Positions 8,371 through 17,548 of a stretch of DNA of 64,000 nucleotides are shown in pieces. How positions within the stretch are numbered: the stretch's first letter is position 1; every line of letters begins with the position of its first letter. The stretch spans positions 859,101-923,100 of the forward strand of contig NZ_DF968181.1 of NCBI RefSeq assembly GCF_001192795.1, read 5' to 3'. A program made the position numbers and the translations under genes. This DNA is from Flexilinea flocculi. GTDB taxonomy: Bacteria; Chloroflexota; Anaerolineae; Anaerolineales; Anaerolineaceae. A model generated the notes under the pieces. The model had not been told where the DNA came from. It worked only from the letters and a program-made list of their open reading frames with translations, and did no database searches.

Positions 8371-9300
8371 GTGTATCGCTATATCTTGAAACGTTTGCTG
8401 ATGCTCATTCCTGTCCTTTTAGGTGTTGCGTTCCTGATTTTTGCAATTATGGATGTTGCAGCAGGTGATCCAGTATACTCTGTCGCCGGAGCAGATGCAA
8501 CGCCGGAACAAATCGAAGTGCTCCGCGAAAAAATGGGACTAAATGGTAGCCTGATCGAACGATATATCCGTTATATCGGCAATTTATTAAGAGGCGATCT
8601 GGGTACCTCGTATATTTCCAAACTGGATGTGATGAAGGTGTATTTACAACGCCTGCCAAACACTTTGAAATTGGCTACTTTAACGATGATTGTTGCTGTT
8701 GGAATGGCTATTCCTTTAGGAATTACGGCAGCCGTTCATCAAAATTCCATCCGCGATACAACATCCATGGTATTGGCATTAATCGGTTTGTCTATGCCTA
8801 ACTTTTGGCTCGGTTTATTATTAATCCTTTTCTTTTCATTGAGACTTGGATGGTTCCCGACAGGGGGCAGTGAAGGTTTTCGCAGTATTGTGCTGCCTGC
8901 GATTACCGTGGGAACAAGTTTGGCAGCACTGTTGACCCGTACGACAAGATCTTCTATGCTGGATGTTCTTCGGCAGGATTATCTTCGAACAGCACGGGCA
9001 AAAGGTGTTTCTGAGCGCAATGTGATTCAGAAACACGCATTACGTAACGCATTGATTCCGATTATCACAATTTTTGGCGTTCAGTTTAGTAATGTTCTGG
9101 GTGGCTCGGTCCTTGCTGAAACCGTATTCGCCTGGCCGGGTGTCGGGCGGCTCGTCGTAGATGCAATCGATCAGCGTGATATTCCTACCGTGACAGGAGC
9201 GCTTGTTATGACAACAATGTTGGTAACTATCGTAAATCTGCTGGTAGATCTTGTATACGCTTTTGTTGATCCGCGGATTAAAGCTCAATATACAAAGTAA
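8371..9300 (+). CDS. dppB: Peptide ABC transporter permease, DppB type
   Basis: One of two membrane subunits of the peptide importer. The 309 residues begin MYRYILKRLLMLIPVLLGVAF, the typical first helix of DppB/OppB proteins. About six membrane segments follow. The EAA cytoplasmic loop that contacts the ATPase is near 205-230 (DYLRTARAKGVSERNVIQKHALRNAL in two parts), and the ending is FVDPRIK. A GTG start with AAGGAG seven bases upstream is clear. The stop codon touches the start of the next permease gene, indicating translational coupling. Confidence 0.93.
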   Translation: MYRYILKRLLMLIPVLLGVAFLIFAIMDVAAGDPVYSVAGADATPEQIEVLREKMGLNGSLIERYIRYIGNLLRGDLGTSYISKLDVMKVYLQRLPNTLKLATLTMIVAVGMAIPLGITAAVHQNSIRDTTSMVLALIGLSMPNFWLGLLLILFFSLRLGWFPTGGSEGFRSIVLPAITVGTSLAALLTRTTRSSMLDVLRQDYLRTARAKGVSERNVIQKHALRNALIPIITIFGVQFSNVLGGSVLAETVFAWPGVGRLVVDAIDQRDIPTVTGALVMTTMLVTIVNLLVDLVYAFVDPRIKAQYTK

Positions 9301-10215
9301 ATGGTGGAACGAATGGAAACAAATCAAACGAACAGAAGCCAACAACGAGCAACGAAACTTTATAAAAAGCGCAGTACCTTGGAAGATATTTGGCGGCAGC
9401 TGCGCAGAAATAAAGGCGCGATTATTGGATTAATTCTGATTATTGTGATCATACTGGTAGCACTTCTGTCGCCCTTATTGCTGGATTATGATAAAGATGT
9501 AATCGGTCAGAATATCAAACAACGATTAAAACCGCCTTCTTCAGCCCATTGGTTTGGAACCGATGAGCTTGGCCGCGATATTTTATCCCGTGTAATTTAT
9601 GGCGCCCGTTATTCTCTGGCAGTTGGAGTAGTGGCAGTATTTGTTGCTTTGGCATTTGGAATTACATTAGGTGCAGCCGCTGGATATATTGGCGGTAAGT
9701 TTGAAAATGTAGTGATGCGGATTTGTGATATTTTTTCTTCAATTCCATCCGTATTGATGGCGATTGCAGTGGTTTCCGCGCTTGGCAAGAGTACGTTTAA
9801 CCTTATGCTGGCAGTTGGAATCGCCAGTACAGCACCATTCATTCGAGTAGCCAGAGCGGCTGTTCTTGTCATTCATGATGAAGAATATGTAGAAGCTGCA
9901 CGTGCTATTGGAATGCCGGACTGGAAAATTATCTGGGTTCACATTCTTCCCAATTGTCTTTCCCAGATTATTGTTCAGGCGACACTTCGTGTCGGTTCTG
10001 CGATAATTGCCGCTGCCCAATTGAGTTTTCTCGGTTTGGGCGTTCCTGCTCCTGCCCCTGAATGGGGTAGCATGTTATCTGCAGGACGTCAATATATCCG
10101 CGACTATAGCTATATGACGTTATTCCCCGGTCTGGCAATCATGTTAACGGTTCTTTCACTAAATATGCTTGGTGACGGCATTCGGGATGCACTGGATCCA
10201 AAACTGAAACGATGA
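9301..10215 (+). CDS. dppC: Peptide ABC transporter permease, DppC type
   Basis: The second membrane subunit, 304 residues. A basic cytoplasmic N-terminus precedes the first helix (IIGLILIIVIILVALLSPLL). The family motif HWFGTDELGRDILSRVIYGA follows at about 82-101, then the EAA loop (EYVEAARAIGMPDWKIIWVH in the 190s-210s) and the closing GDGIRDALDPKLKR. It begins directly after the dppB stop (TAA then ATG); the ATG at 9313 is an alternative start. It is part of one transcription unit with dppB, dppD and dppF. Confidence 0.93.
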   Translation: MVERMETNQTNRSQQRATKLYKKRSTLEDIWRQLRRNKGAIIGLILIIVIILVALLSPLLLDYDKDVIGQNIKQRLKPPSSAHWFGTDELGRDILSRVIYGARYSLAVGVVAVFVALAFGITLGAAAGYIGGKFENVVMRICDIFSSIPSVLMAIAVVSALGKSTFNLMLAVGIASTAPFIRVARAAVLVIHDEEYVEAARAIGMPDWKIIWVHILPNCLSQIIVQATLRVGSAIIAAAQLSFLGLGVPAPAPEWGSMLSAGRQYIRDYSYMTLFPGLAIMLTVLSLNMLGDGIRDALDPKLKR

Positions 10216-10222
10216 GGCTGTA

Positions 10223-11233
10223 ATGACAAACCAGGAAGCAAATGAAATAATTCTCAATATCAGAAATCTGAAGGTCCGATACGAAACACAGGATGGGATT
10301 GTCAAAGCGGTTAACGGAGTTGATCTGACGCTTAGGAAAAAACGCACCTTGGGACTGGTTGGCGAAACCGGCGCCGGAAAGACAACAACGGCATTAGCGA
10401 TTATGCGCCTGGTTCCTAATCCTCCAGGTGTAGTGGAATGTGACAAATTAGAAATCGGCGGTCAGGACATCCTATCGCTGCCCGAACATAAATTGGAACA
10501 TGTTCGCGGTAATGACGTATCAATGATCTTTCAAGATCCAATGACAGCATTGAACCCAGTCTTTACAGTAGGAGATCAAATTGCTGAAAGCCTTGAAATT
10601 CATGAGCATCTTTCGGTAAAAGACGCAAAAGAACGAGCCGGAGATATGCTGGAACTGGTAGGAATTCCAAGAGAACGGGCAAATGAGTATCCGCATCAAT
10701 TCTCCGGCGGGATGAAACAACGCGTGGTTATCGCAATTGCTTTGGCGTGCAATCCGCAGCTTCTTCTTGCGGATGAACCAACAACGGCTCTGGATGTCAC
10801 TATTCAAGCTCAAGTACTTGAGCTGATGAATGAGTTAAAAGAAAAATATGATACCTCCATGATCATGATCACACATGATCTTGGATGTGTAGCAGAAGTG
10901 TGTGATGAAGTTGCCGTTATGTATGCAGGCCGAATTGTTGAGGAGGGAACATTGGAAGATGTATTTAATCGGACCATGCATCCTTATACTGAAGGACTGT
11001 TCAATTCCCTTCCCAATATTAAGGACAGAAAAGCTAAGTTGAAGCCCATTAAAGGATTGATGCCGGATCCGACAAATCTTCCAGTTGGATGTTCTTTTGC
11101 TCCACGCTGTAATTACGCTACAGATGCCTGCCTGATCGCACAGCCTCAGTTACGCTCAATCAGTCAAACACATCGCATTGCCTGCACGGCTTATGATAAT
11201 CCTGAATTCCACATCGAGAGGAGAATACTTTAA
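10223..11233 (+). CDS. dppD: Peptide ABC transporter ATPase, DppD type
   Basis: An ATP-hydrolysing subunit of the importer, 336 residues. Walker A GETGAGKTT is at about 50-58, the ABC signature FSGGMKQR at about 155-162 and Walker B LLLADEPTTALD at about 174-185. The switch histidine is in MITHDLG. The C-terminal oligopeptide-transporter extension carries a Cys cluster (PVGCSFAPRCNYATDACL). In this family the extension can bind an iron-sulphur cluster, which is known for DppD-type proteins and not shown here. The start has GAGG upstream, and the stop overlaps the next start by one base. Confidence 0.93.
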   Translation: MTNQEANEIILNIRNLKVRYETQDGIVKAVNGVDLTLRKKRTLGLVGETGAGKTTTALAIMRLVPNPPGVVECDKLEIGGQDILSLPEHKLEHVRGNDVSMIFQDPMTALNPVFTVGDQIAESLEIHEHLSVKDAKERAGDMLELVGIPRERANEYPHQFSGGMKQRVVIAIALACNPQLLLADEPTTALDVTIQAQVLELMNELKEKYDTSMIMITHDLGCVAEVCDEVAVMYAGRIVEEGTLEDVFNRTMHPYTEGLFNSLPNIKDRKAKLKPIKGLMPDPTNLPVGCSFAPRCNYATDACLIAQPQLRSISQTHRIACTAYDNPEFHIERRIL

Positions 11234-12183
11234 TGTCTGAAACGCTTTTAGATGTTCGGAATTTGAAAAAATACTTTAAAACATCCCGCGGGTTGTTACA
11301 TGCCGTGGATGATATCAGTTTTTCGCTGGATCGCAACAAAACACTTGGATTGGTAGGAGAATCCGGTTGCGGAAAAACGACGACCGGAAGAGCTGTGTTG
11401 CGGTTGATTGAACCGACTTCAGGAGAAATTCTGTTTGAGGGGAAAGATATTTGCAAACTGTCTGCTAATGAGATGAGAAAGCAGCGGAAAGACATGCAAA
11501 TTATTTTTCAGGATCCGTTTTCATCACTTGATCCGAAAAAAACGATCAATCAGATCATCTCAGAACCGATCAGCGAAAACAAAATTATTCGGGATAAACG
11601 GAAAAGAGAAGACCGTGTTCTTGAATTAATGGAAACGGTCGGTCTTGCGGAACGTTTGATCAATACCTATCCTCATGAATTAGATGGTGGACGCCGGCAG
11701 CGTATTGGAATTGCTCGTGCGTTGGCTATGGAGCCGAAATTAATTGTTTGTGATGAACCGGTCTCGGCATTGGATGTCTCCATTCAAGCCCAAATTCTGA
11801 ATCTTCTGAAAGAATTGCAAGAAAAAATGGGTTTGACGTATATTTTTATTACCCACGATCTGTCGGTTGTCAATCATTTTTCAGATGAGATTATGATTAT
11901 GTACCTTGGACAAATTGTTGAAAAAGCACCTACGGAGGAATTATTTACGAATCCGATTCATCCTTATACGAAGGCGTTGTTATCAGCAATCCCTATTCCT
12001 TCATTGTCAGAAAAGCGACAACGTATTTCATTAAAAGGTGAGATTACCAGTCCGATTAATCTGCCTGATGAATGTCGATTTGCGCCGCGTTGTTATGAAT
12101 GTGTTGACCATTGTCGCAGCGGTATTCCACCTCTGGTTGAAGTGAATCCTGGACATTTTGTCGCTTGTTTTGAACATGTCTGA
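11233..12183 (+). CDS. dppF: Peptide ABC transporter ATPase, DppF type
   Basis: The second ATPase subunit, 316 residues, pairing with DppD. Walker A is GESGCGKTT. The signature segment reads LDGGRRQRIGIARAL, so the usual Ser of the LSGGQ motif is replaced by Asp, as in many DppF/OppF proteins. Walker B is LIVCDEPVSALD, the switch histidine is in FITHDLS, and the C-terminal Cys cluster (CRFAPRCYECVDHC) is again present. Start and dppD stop share one base; GGAGAATACTTT is upstream. It ends the operon and is followed by a palindromic repeat that may end transcription. Confidence 0.93.
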   Translation: MSETLLDVRNLKKYFKTSRGLLHAVDDISFSLDRNKTLGLVGESGCGKTTTGRAVLRLIEPTSGEILFEGKDICKLSANEMRKQRKDMQIIFQDPFSSLDPKKTINQIISEPISENKIIRDKRKREDRVLELMETVGLAERLINTYPHELDGGRRQRIGIARALAMEPKLIVCDEPVSALDVSIQAQILNLLKELQEKMGLTYIFITHDLSVVNHFSDEIMIMYLGQIVEKAPTEELFTNPIHPYTKALLSAIPIPSLSEKRQRISLKGEITSPINLPDECRFAPRCYECVDHCRSGIPPLVEVNPGHFVACFEHV

Positions 12184-12194
12184 GTGATCAACGT

Positions 12195-12300
12195 GGTTTT
12201 CGAATAATGGACATAAAAGGTTAATGTGTTGTTTTTGCACAATGCAAAAACAACACATTAACGGATAACCCTCACGAAATTTCGAATCGTTATAAGATAT
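12195..12300. repeat. Dispersed palindromic repeat, copy 3
   Basis: A perfect 20-bp stem: GTTAATGTGTTGTTTTTGCA (12220-12239), three-base loop, complement at 12243-12262. Borders TTTTCGAATAATGG on the left and AAATTTCGAATCGTTAT on the right show family membership. It follows dppF closely. Confidence 0.75.
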
Positions 12301-12354
12301 CAGGAAAACGATTCGGATTCTTTTTAATAAGTAAAAAAAACCGGAATAAAACGA

Positions 12355-12936
12355 ATGACCCCAAAGAAAAGCCTGGAAGAAATATTAACTCCCGCAGATC
12401 AAACCGGAATTCCTGGATTAATAAAAGATTCCGGCGGCAGATTTCAACACATATCCAAGATCAAATTGATTCTGTTGGATTTTCTGATTCTATTGGCTAC
12501 AACAGGCCGATATATATGGATCATTGGCGAAATCTTCTTCGTATTGTTATGTGCTGCGTTTTCAGTCAAGCTGGTTACAGGATCTAATTTTCGGAATTTT
12601 TCGTTTTATATACCACCTTCATCTGCCTGGGCTGCAGCGCTCACGTTGGTTCCGTTAGGAATTTTTTTTGCCGTCAATGCCATTGAAGACTTGCAGCGAG
12701 AAATTCGGCTGACTAAAGCTTACTTAAAATGGCATCGTTGTAAATGGAAGGATGAAGAAGTCATCTTTTCAAAGGATGATGATAATGAACCCATTGGCAA
12801 AAAAGACCCGAGATTAGAAAAAATTTCAACCAAGGCGATACAATCCTTTGGAATTTTTTTTCTGATTACGCTTTTTTTGATGTTCCGCGATGCTGGATGG
12901 CATTTGCCATGGCTGGAATGGGGCTGGTTTCAATAA
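12355..12936 (+). CDS. Hypothetical membrane protein
   Basis: A 193-residue protein that I do not recognise. The N-terminus is soluble and begins MTPKKSLEEILTPADQTG. Two to three hydrophobic stretches follow (about 38-53, 55-72 and 86-105), then a charged middle (DLQREIRLTKAYLKWHRCKWKDEEVIFSKD in two parts), one more helix at about 163-178 and a Trp-rich end (GWHLPWLEWGWFQ). The ribosome-binding site is weak. It converges with the phosphoglycerate mutase gene, the two 3' ends overlapping by seven bases. No function can be proposed. Confidence 0.65.
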   Translation: MTPKKSLEEILTPADQTGIPGLIKDSGGRFQHISKIKLILLDFLILLATTGRYIWIIGEIFFVLLCAAFSVKLVTGSNFRNFSFYIPPSSAWAAALTLVPLGIFFAVNAIEDLQREIRLTKAYLKWHRCKWKDEEVIFSKDDDNEPIGKKDPRLEKISTKAIQSFGIFFLITLFLMFRDAGWHLPWLEWGWFQ

Positions 12937-14144
12937 TCCTTTTTAATCAGGTGATTCATCAACTGGAAAGCTTCCGGCTCAAATATTCCCGTTCCTCTGG
13001 CATCCTGTTCAGTGAATCGCACATTCCGTTGTCTCTCATCTCCTTTGAAATACATCGCAAACGGTACCGGATCGGATGAATGGGTTAGTATTTTAAGCGG
13101 AGTTGGGTGGTCTGGCATCACCAGCACGCCAAAGTCCTCTTTGCTATTTTCAAGGTACTGTAAAACTGGCTGAATGATGAGTTGATCGATTTGTTCAATT
13201 GACCAAATTTTTTCTTTTAATTCGCCATGATGACCGCATTCATCGGGGGCTTCTACATGAATATAGACAAAATCGAGTCCGTTATCGAGCGCTTGAATGG
13301 CGGCTTTTCCTTTTGCGGCAAAATCGGTATGATAATTTCCCGTGATGTTGCTTACAGCAATTTTTTCCATTTCGATGCTTTTTGCAATTCCCTGTAGCAG
13401 ATCGACTGCTGATATCATTCCTCCGCAAACGTTGTATTTCGTTTTAAACGATGGCAGGGATGGTTTGCGGCCTTCGCCCCACAACCAGACCGCATTGGCT
13501 GAATTCAATCCTTTTTCGGCACGTTCTTTATTTACTGGCAGTTTATTTAATTCCTGATATGAAAACTCCATCATGGTACGGAGCAAATCAGCGTTGTTTC
13601 CTTTGGGAAGAAACGCGCGTATGGGCTTGCCGCTGATATCATGAGGCGGAACTGTTTGGGCTCCGACTGATGCATCGCGCAGAACCAGGCAATGACGATA
13701 ACTGATCCCCGGATAGAACGCAATTCTTTCGGAGTTAAAGGCTTTTTGCATCCAGACAATATTTTCACGGGCTGTATCCGAATCAATTTCTCCAGCGGAA
13801 TAATCAATCATGATTGCGTCTTCCATCTGGGATTCTTCCGATAGGGTAACCAGATTGCATCGATAGGTAACGTCTTCCGGTTTTAAATCAATTCCGATAC
13901 TTAACGCTTCGAATGGCGATCGACCTGAGTAATAAATGCGCGGATCATAGCCAAGAACAGACATGTTCGCAACATCACTTCCTGCCGGCATCCCTTGCGG
14001 AATTGTCTGTGTCATACCGAATCGACCTTTTTGCGCAATCAGATCCATTCCGGGGTGAGAGGCACAATCCAATGGAGTCAAATTGTTGAGCTCTTCTACA
14101 GGAAGATCAGCCATCCCGTCCCCTAAAAAAACGACGTATTTCAT
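12930..14144 (-). CDS. apgM: Cofactor-independent phosphoglycerate mutase, archaeal type (ApgM)
   Basis: Interconverts 3- and 2-phosphoglycerate in glycolysis and gluconeogenesis without 2,3-bisphosphoglycerate, using two metal ions. The 404 residues are the length of the short archaeal-type enzyme rather than the roughly 510-residue bacterial GpmI. The first metal ligand is in FLGDGMADLP (residues 6-15). The phospho-accepting serine is in GSDVANMSVLGYDPR, the ribose-like specificity segment is YSGRSPFEA, and later metal ligands are in HVEAPDECGHHG and VMPDHPTP. The start has AAGGAGAAA upstream. It stands alone on the minus strand, downstream of the cobalt transporter genes. Confidence 0.92.
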   Translation of the reverse strand: MKYVVFLGDGMADLPVEELNNLTPLDCASHPGMDLIAQKGRFGMTQTIPQGMPAGSDVANMSVLGYDPRIYYSGRSPFEALSIGIDLKPEDVTYRCNLVTLSEESQMEDAIMIDYSAGEIDSDTARENIVWMQKAFNSERIAFYPGISYRHCLVLRDASVGAQTVPPHDISGKPIRAFLPKGNNADLLRTMMEFSYQELNKLPVNKERAEKGLNSANAVWLWGEGRKPSLPSFKTKYNVCGGMISAVDLLQGIAKSIEMEKIAVSNITGNYHTDFAAKGKAAIQALDNGLDFVYIHVEAPDECGHHGELKEKIWSIEQIDQLIIQPVLQYLENSKEDFGVLVMPDHPTPLKILTHSSDPVPFAMYFKGDERQRNVRFTEQDARGTGIFEPEAFQLMNHLIKKDY

Positions 14145-14411
14145 TTCATTTTCTCCTTGGATAAAATTTCCAATTTAACAATTCCATCAAGTATAGCATC
14201 ATCAGAGAGGATATTTTCAGCGATTTCAGTAATTCGAATAATGAAAAGAATCCTTTTTGTTGTGTTTTCTTTGTTATTAACAAAAAAGCAACGTAGTCAT
14301 CAATATTCTTCTTTTTTCGAAAAAGTTTATTCAAAATTCGAAATATTCAGATATCTACCAACTCTTGTTACATAATGAATTGCCGAAGCTATCTTGCAGA
14401 GAAACAAATCA

Positions 14412-15197
14412 TTAAAACAGGTGATCATGAAAATGGATGTGATCTTCCCCTTTATGAATATGGTAGTATTCATCGACAAGATTTGCTTTGATTAGAAGGG
14501 CTGAATCCTGCAGCAGTCTTTCTGTAGGCATGTCGGAAAGAATCTCGTGGTTTTCATCAAATAATATTGCACGGTTGGAAATTTCAGGGACCAACTCAAG
14601 GTTATGTGTGGAGGTGATCAACGTTTTCCCCGATTGGTTCAAACGAATCAGTAAATCAACAAGCCACCTTTGTGTGCGTGGATCAAGTTCGTTAATCGGT
14701 TCGTCCAAAACCAGAACTTCGGGATTCATCGAGAGTACACAAGCAATGGCGACTTTTCGTTTTTCTCCGCCGCTCAAATGATACGGCGATCGGTGAGAGA
14801 ACGCACCTAATTGCATCAATTCTAATAAATCGATCACTCGCTTATTGATTTCCTTCTCATTGAAGCCCATTTGCCTCGGACCGAATGCAATTTCATCGAA
14901 TACATCGGTACAGAATAATTGCGTATCAGAATTCTGGAAAACAAATCCAATTTTTTGATGAAATTTTCTTGTAAAAATCGGATCTTGCAGCTTTTTTTCT
15001 GTGATTTCTTCTCCCTGAAATCGGTAGCTGCCGGTATCAGGAAAAATTAATCCGTTGATCAGCTTTAACAAGGTGGATTTTCCACTGCCATTCGGCCCCA
15101 TAATGGCTACAGCCTCGCCTGCTTGAATGGTTATGCTGATATTTTTCAAAGCAGGGATTCCGATATACGAGTAGGACACATTACTAATTTCAATCAT
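14412..15197 (-). CDS. cbiO: Cobalt/nickel ECF transporter ATPase CbiO
   Basis: The ATP-hydrolysing subunit of an energy-coupling-factor importer for cobalt or nickel, 261 residues. Walker A is GPNGSGKST at about 34-42, the Q-loop GFVFQNSDTQLF is typical of ECF ATPases, the signature is LSGGEKRK, Walker B is VLVLDEPINELD and the H-loop is TSTHNLE. The C-terminus carries a short His-rich tail, HIHKGEDHIHFHDHLF, likely metal-binding. It is the last gene of the cbiM-cbiQ-cbiO set, eight bases after cbiQ. Only one ATPase gene is present, as is usual for metal-specific ECF systems. Confidence 0.93.
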   Translation of the reverse strand: MIEISNVSYSYIGIPALKNISITIQAGEAVAIMGPNGSGKSTLLKLINGLIFPDTGSYRFQGEEITEKKLQDPIFTRKFHQKIGFVFQNSDTQLFCTDVFDEIAFGPRQMGFNEKEINKRVIDLLELMQLGAFSHRSPYHLSGGEKRKVAIACVLSMNPEVLVLDEPINELDPRTQRWLVDLLIRLNQSGKTLITSTHNLELVPEISNRAILFDENHEILSDMPTERLLQDSALLIKANLVDEYYHIHKGEDHIHFHDHLF

Positions 15198-15205
15198 TCG
15201 ATATT

Positions 15206-16048
15206 TTATCCAAAATAATGAAATAAGATCAAAATTCCAATATGAATCGTTATATAAAAGTAATCTATGAACAAAAGACTTCTTTTCTCAACAGTACGAT
15301 ATTTTCCATTAAACCCGCGGCATTCCATTGCATCGTACATCTCTTTTGACATTTCGACAGATTTTATGAATAAATTTCCAGCGACTCCTGACAGCGACTG
15401 ATATTTATTGCGGTTTTTCCCGACGGATCGTAATTTCAATGCATAAATTAGTTGCAGCGCATAATTTCCAAGCATCATGATGTATTTGATTGTGATGTCC
15501 AATACAAGGATGAATAAATCCGGAACATGAAAAAATTTGAAAGAACCGGTTATTGCGCTCCATTTTGTTGAATGAGAAAGTATATTAATCATCGTTACAG
15601 TTGCAAACACTTTCATAGTAATCATCATGACGCTGTATCGGTTGGCTGGAAGCAAAATTATGAAAGTGAAAAGAGACACCCAGAAACTGATTTTCAGTAT
15701 GGACAGGATACGGTTTGCTTCCATCAGGCTTAACAAGCACAATGAATAGACTGAAACGATCATAACGAAAACAAAATTTTGAGAAAAAGAAAGCAGAACC
15801 ACCATCAAAAAGGTGCATATGACCTTTAATACCGGTTGGATCTGATATTTCTGATCACAGGATGAATCCTGACGTTTAATTTTCGAGAGAATATGCAACA
15901 AAGACAGGATACTTTTGTTGATAAAAGTATCGCTGTCCTTTTGTGGAGAATAATTTTCGGTTGTCGATAGCCACTCAGGAAAATTTGAAAGGCTATTCAG
16001 ACGATGGATTTGAGTCTTTGCCAAAAGATTCTTTCTTGAAAGATGCAA
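15206..16048 (-). CDS. cbiQ: Cobalt/nickel ECF transporter T-component CbiQ
   Basis: The transmembrane coupling subunit linking CbiM to the ATPase. About 280 residues with membrane segments from about residue 80 on. The characteristic cytoplasmic coupling region lies near 195-250, containing ALKLRSVGKN and the conserved AMECRGFNG motif, which contacts CbiO. The frame opens inside the end of cbiM and no ATG precedes the first hydrophobic segment. The start is therefore a TTG, either at 16048 or at about 16024, and is uncertain. The 56-base overlap with cbiM indicates tight co-expression. Confidence 0.88.
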   Translation of the reverse strand: MHLSRKNLLAKTQIHRLNSLSNFPEWLSTTENYSPQKDSDTFINKSILSLLHILSKIKRQDSSCDQKYQIQPVLKVICTFLMVVLLSFSQNFVFVMIVSVYSLCLLSLMEANRILSILKISFWVSLFTFIILLPANRYSVMMITMKVFATVTMINILSHSTKWSAITGSFKFFHVPDLFILVLDITIKYIMMLGNYALQLIYALKLRSVGKNRNKYQSLSGVAGNLFIKSVEMSKEMYDAMECRGFNGKYRTVEKRSLLFIDYFYITIHIGILILFHYFG

Positions 16049-17009
16049 TCACTTTAAAAAGGATGATTAATATCGCGGTTCCTGCGATAGCCGATAAAAT
16101 ATAAGCTGTTGTATCTGAAAAGCCGGACAACGTATAGTCAGGCATAATGGAATTAAAGTTGAATCCATTTTCCATACCTGCCGGTACAAATCCAAGCGGC
16201 TGGTTTCCGCCGGCAATGACATCCTTGATTTCGTCTACTCCCCATTCTCCCCATGCGGTTCCCGTTGCCAGCAATCCCAGCGGTGTCAGACAGATCAGAA
16301 GCACAATCAATGCATAAATTGCTTTTACTTTTTGTTGTTTCCCTTTATAGATCATGCCGGGAGATACTTTTTTAATAAAAGTAAAGATCGCTGTGGAAAA
16401 TACGGCTTCGACAACTCCTGCGACAAGAAGATGCGGAATGATCATAGCAGGAATCGAAACAGATAGCGGGTACGGACTATATAATGGAATACCTTCCGCG
16501 TTTTTGAACAAAATTGGCTGAATGCCGAATAGAATGGCTGTACTCAGCGCTGCCATATTCAATCCGATATAAGAACCGAGAAGGATTCCAAAAAATTCTC
16601 CCTTTTCAGACGGTATCCGATCTTTGATGAACTTGTAGATGAAATATCCGAGGAATGGAAGAATGAATGCCATATTGAAACAATTGGCGCCAAATGCTAA
16701 AATGCCGCCATCTCCAAACATAAGTGCCTGAATCAATAATGCGATTGAAACGGAAATGCAAGCTGCATAAGGTCCGCAGAGAATTGCCACCAGCGTCCCC
16801 CCGACCGCATGACCGGTTGTACCTCCCGGGAGTGGGACATTGAGCATCATCAGCAGAAATGAAAAGGCAGCGCCGATTCCAAGAATTGGAATATTTGATT
16901 TTTTGATTTCTTTTTTGACTTTCTTTACAGATACAACCCAGACCGGAACCATTGCAGCGCTCATGGCAGCGCAAGTTGACGGGCTTAAATAATTATCTGG
17001 AATATGCAT
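15993..17009 (-). CDS. cbiM: Cobalt/nickel ECF transporter S-component CbiM
   Basis: The metal-binding membrane subunit. The N-terminus MHIPDNYLSPSTCA matches the family's invariant start, in which the terminal Met amine and His2 coordinate the metal. The 338 residues are longer than plain CbiM (about 220-240). The extension after about residue 225 holds two more membrane segments flanking a loop with WGEWGVDEIKDV and PDYTLSGFSD. This probably takes the place of the separate CbiN/NikN subunit, and no cbiN gene is present. GAGGATAAG precedes the start. A promoter is visible at 17244-17272, leaving a leader of about 225 nt. I found no cobalamin-riboswitch B12 box in that leader. Confidence 0.92.
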   Translation of the reverse strand: MHIPDNYLSPSTCAAMSAAMVPVWVVSVKKVKKEIKKSNIPILGIGAAFSFLLMMLNVPLPGGTTGHAVGGTLVAILCGPYAACISVSIALLIQALMFGDGGILAFGANCFNMAFILPFLGYFIYKFIKDRIPSEKGEFFGILLGSYIGLNMAALSTAILFGIQPILFKNAEGIPLYSPYPLSVSIPAMIIPHLLVAGVVEAVFSTAIFTFIKKVSPGMIYKGKQQKVKAIYALIVLLICLTPLGLLATGTAWGEWGVDEIKDVIAGGNQPLGFVPAGMENGFNFNSIMPDYTLSGFSDTTAYILSAIAGTAILIILFKVIASFKKESFGKDSNPSSE

Positions 17010-17548
17010 GACTTATCCTCTTTGAAAAGCTCAAAAAAAGCGTATTGAAAAGCTTCTTTTCGGGTTCATCCCAAAGTTTTCTGAAACAAAAAGTATATTT
17101 TTACAAAAATGGAATTCGAAGTTTCGAAGAAACACCATTCGGCAGTTCAGGAAGATGCTTGCGAATCGGGTTATTCTGCAAATTATGCTGAATATCAAAT
17201 TCTTTTACTTCTACTAAGCCTTCATGGCTTATTTTTCCCTATAAATATATGTTAACCCGCCACATTTGTCAATGGATTTTTAATCAACAATACGAGCTAA
17301 GAGAATTCGGAGTAATGAATAAAAATTATCTGAAAATATTAAAAACTTTTACCGTAATTCGTGATGTTATAAATGAAATTATTTGAAAACATGTCAAATA
17401 GAATGGATGGATCTGTCATGAATTAAATCTTAGGCGGGAAGTACAAAACCATAAGAACAACAAGCTTTTTTCTTTATTTGAAAAGTCAATCTATATATCG
17501 AATTGCTGTTTAACTGGCTGGATTACAACAGAATAGTAAAAAAATCTG
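17010..17548. other. Intergenic region: cbiM leader and repeat remnant
   Basis: The 17010-17240 part is the transcribed leader of cbiM. It contains a small hairpin (TAAGCC with GGCTTA on the minus strand, 17217-17232) and an open frame of about 35 codons without a credible start. 17273-17548 is AT-rich. Around 17430-17515 there is a decayed copy of the palindromic repeat (GGCGGGAAG ... CAACAAG ... TCGAATTGCTG). No gene is supported. Confidence 0.5.
17244..17272 (-). promoter_or_regulatory. Sigma-70 promoter for cbiMQO
   Basis: Reading the minus strand, TTGACA (17272-17267) and TATATT (17249-17244) are separated by exactly 17 bp. Confidence 0.65.

Noticed and set aside
17120-17230. Small open frame of about 35 codons in the cbiM leader
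   Set aside because: No usable start codon or ribosome-binding site; length is within chance expectation.
17010-17240. Cobalamin riboswitch in the cbiM leader
   Set aside because: No B12 box or GCCACTG core could be found on the minus strand; only a short hairpin is present.
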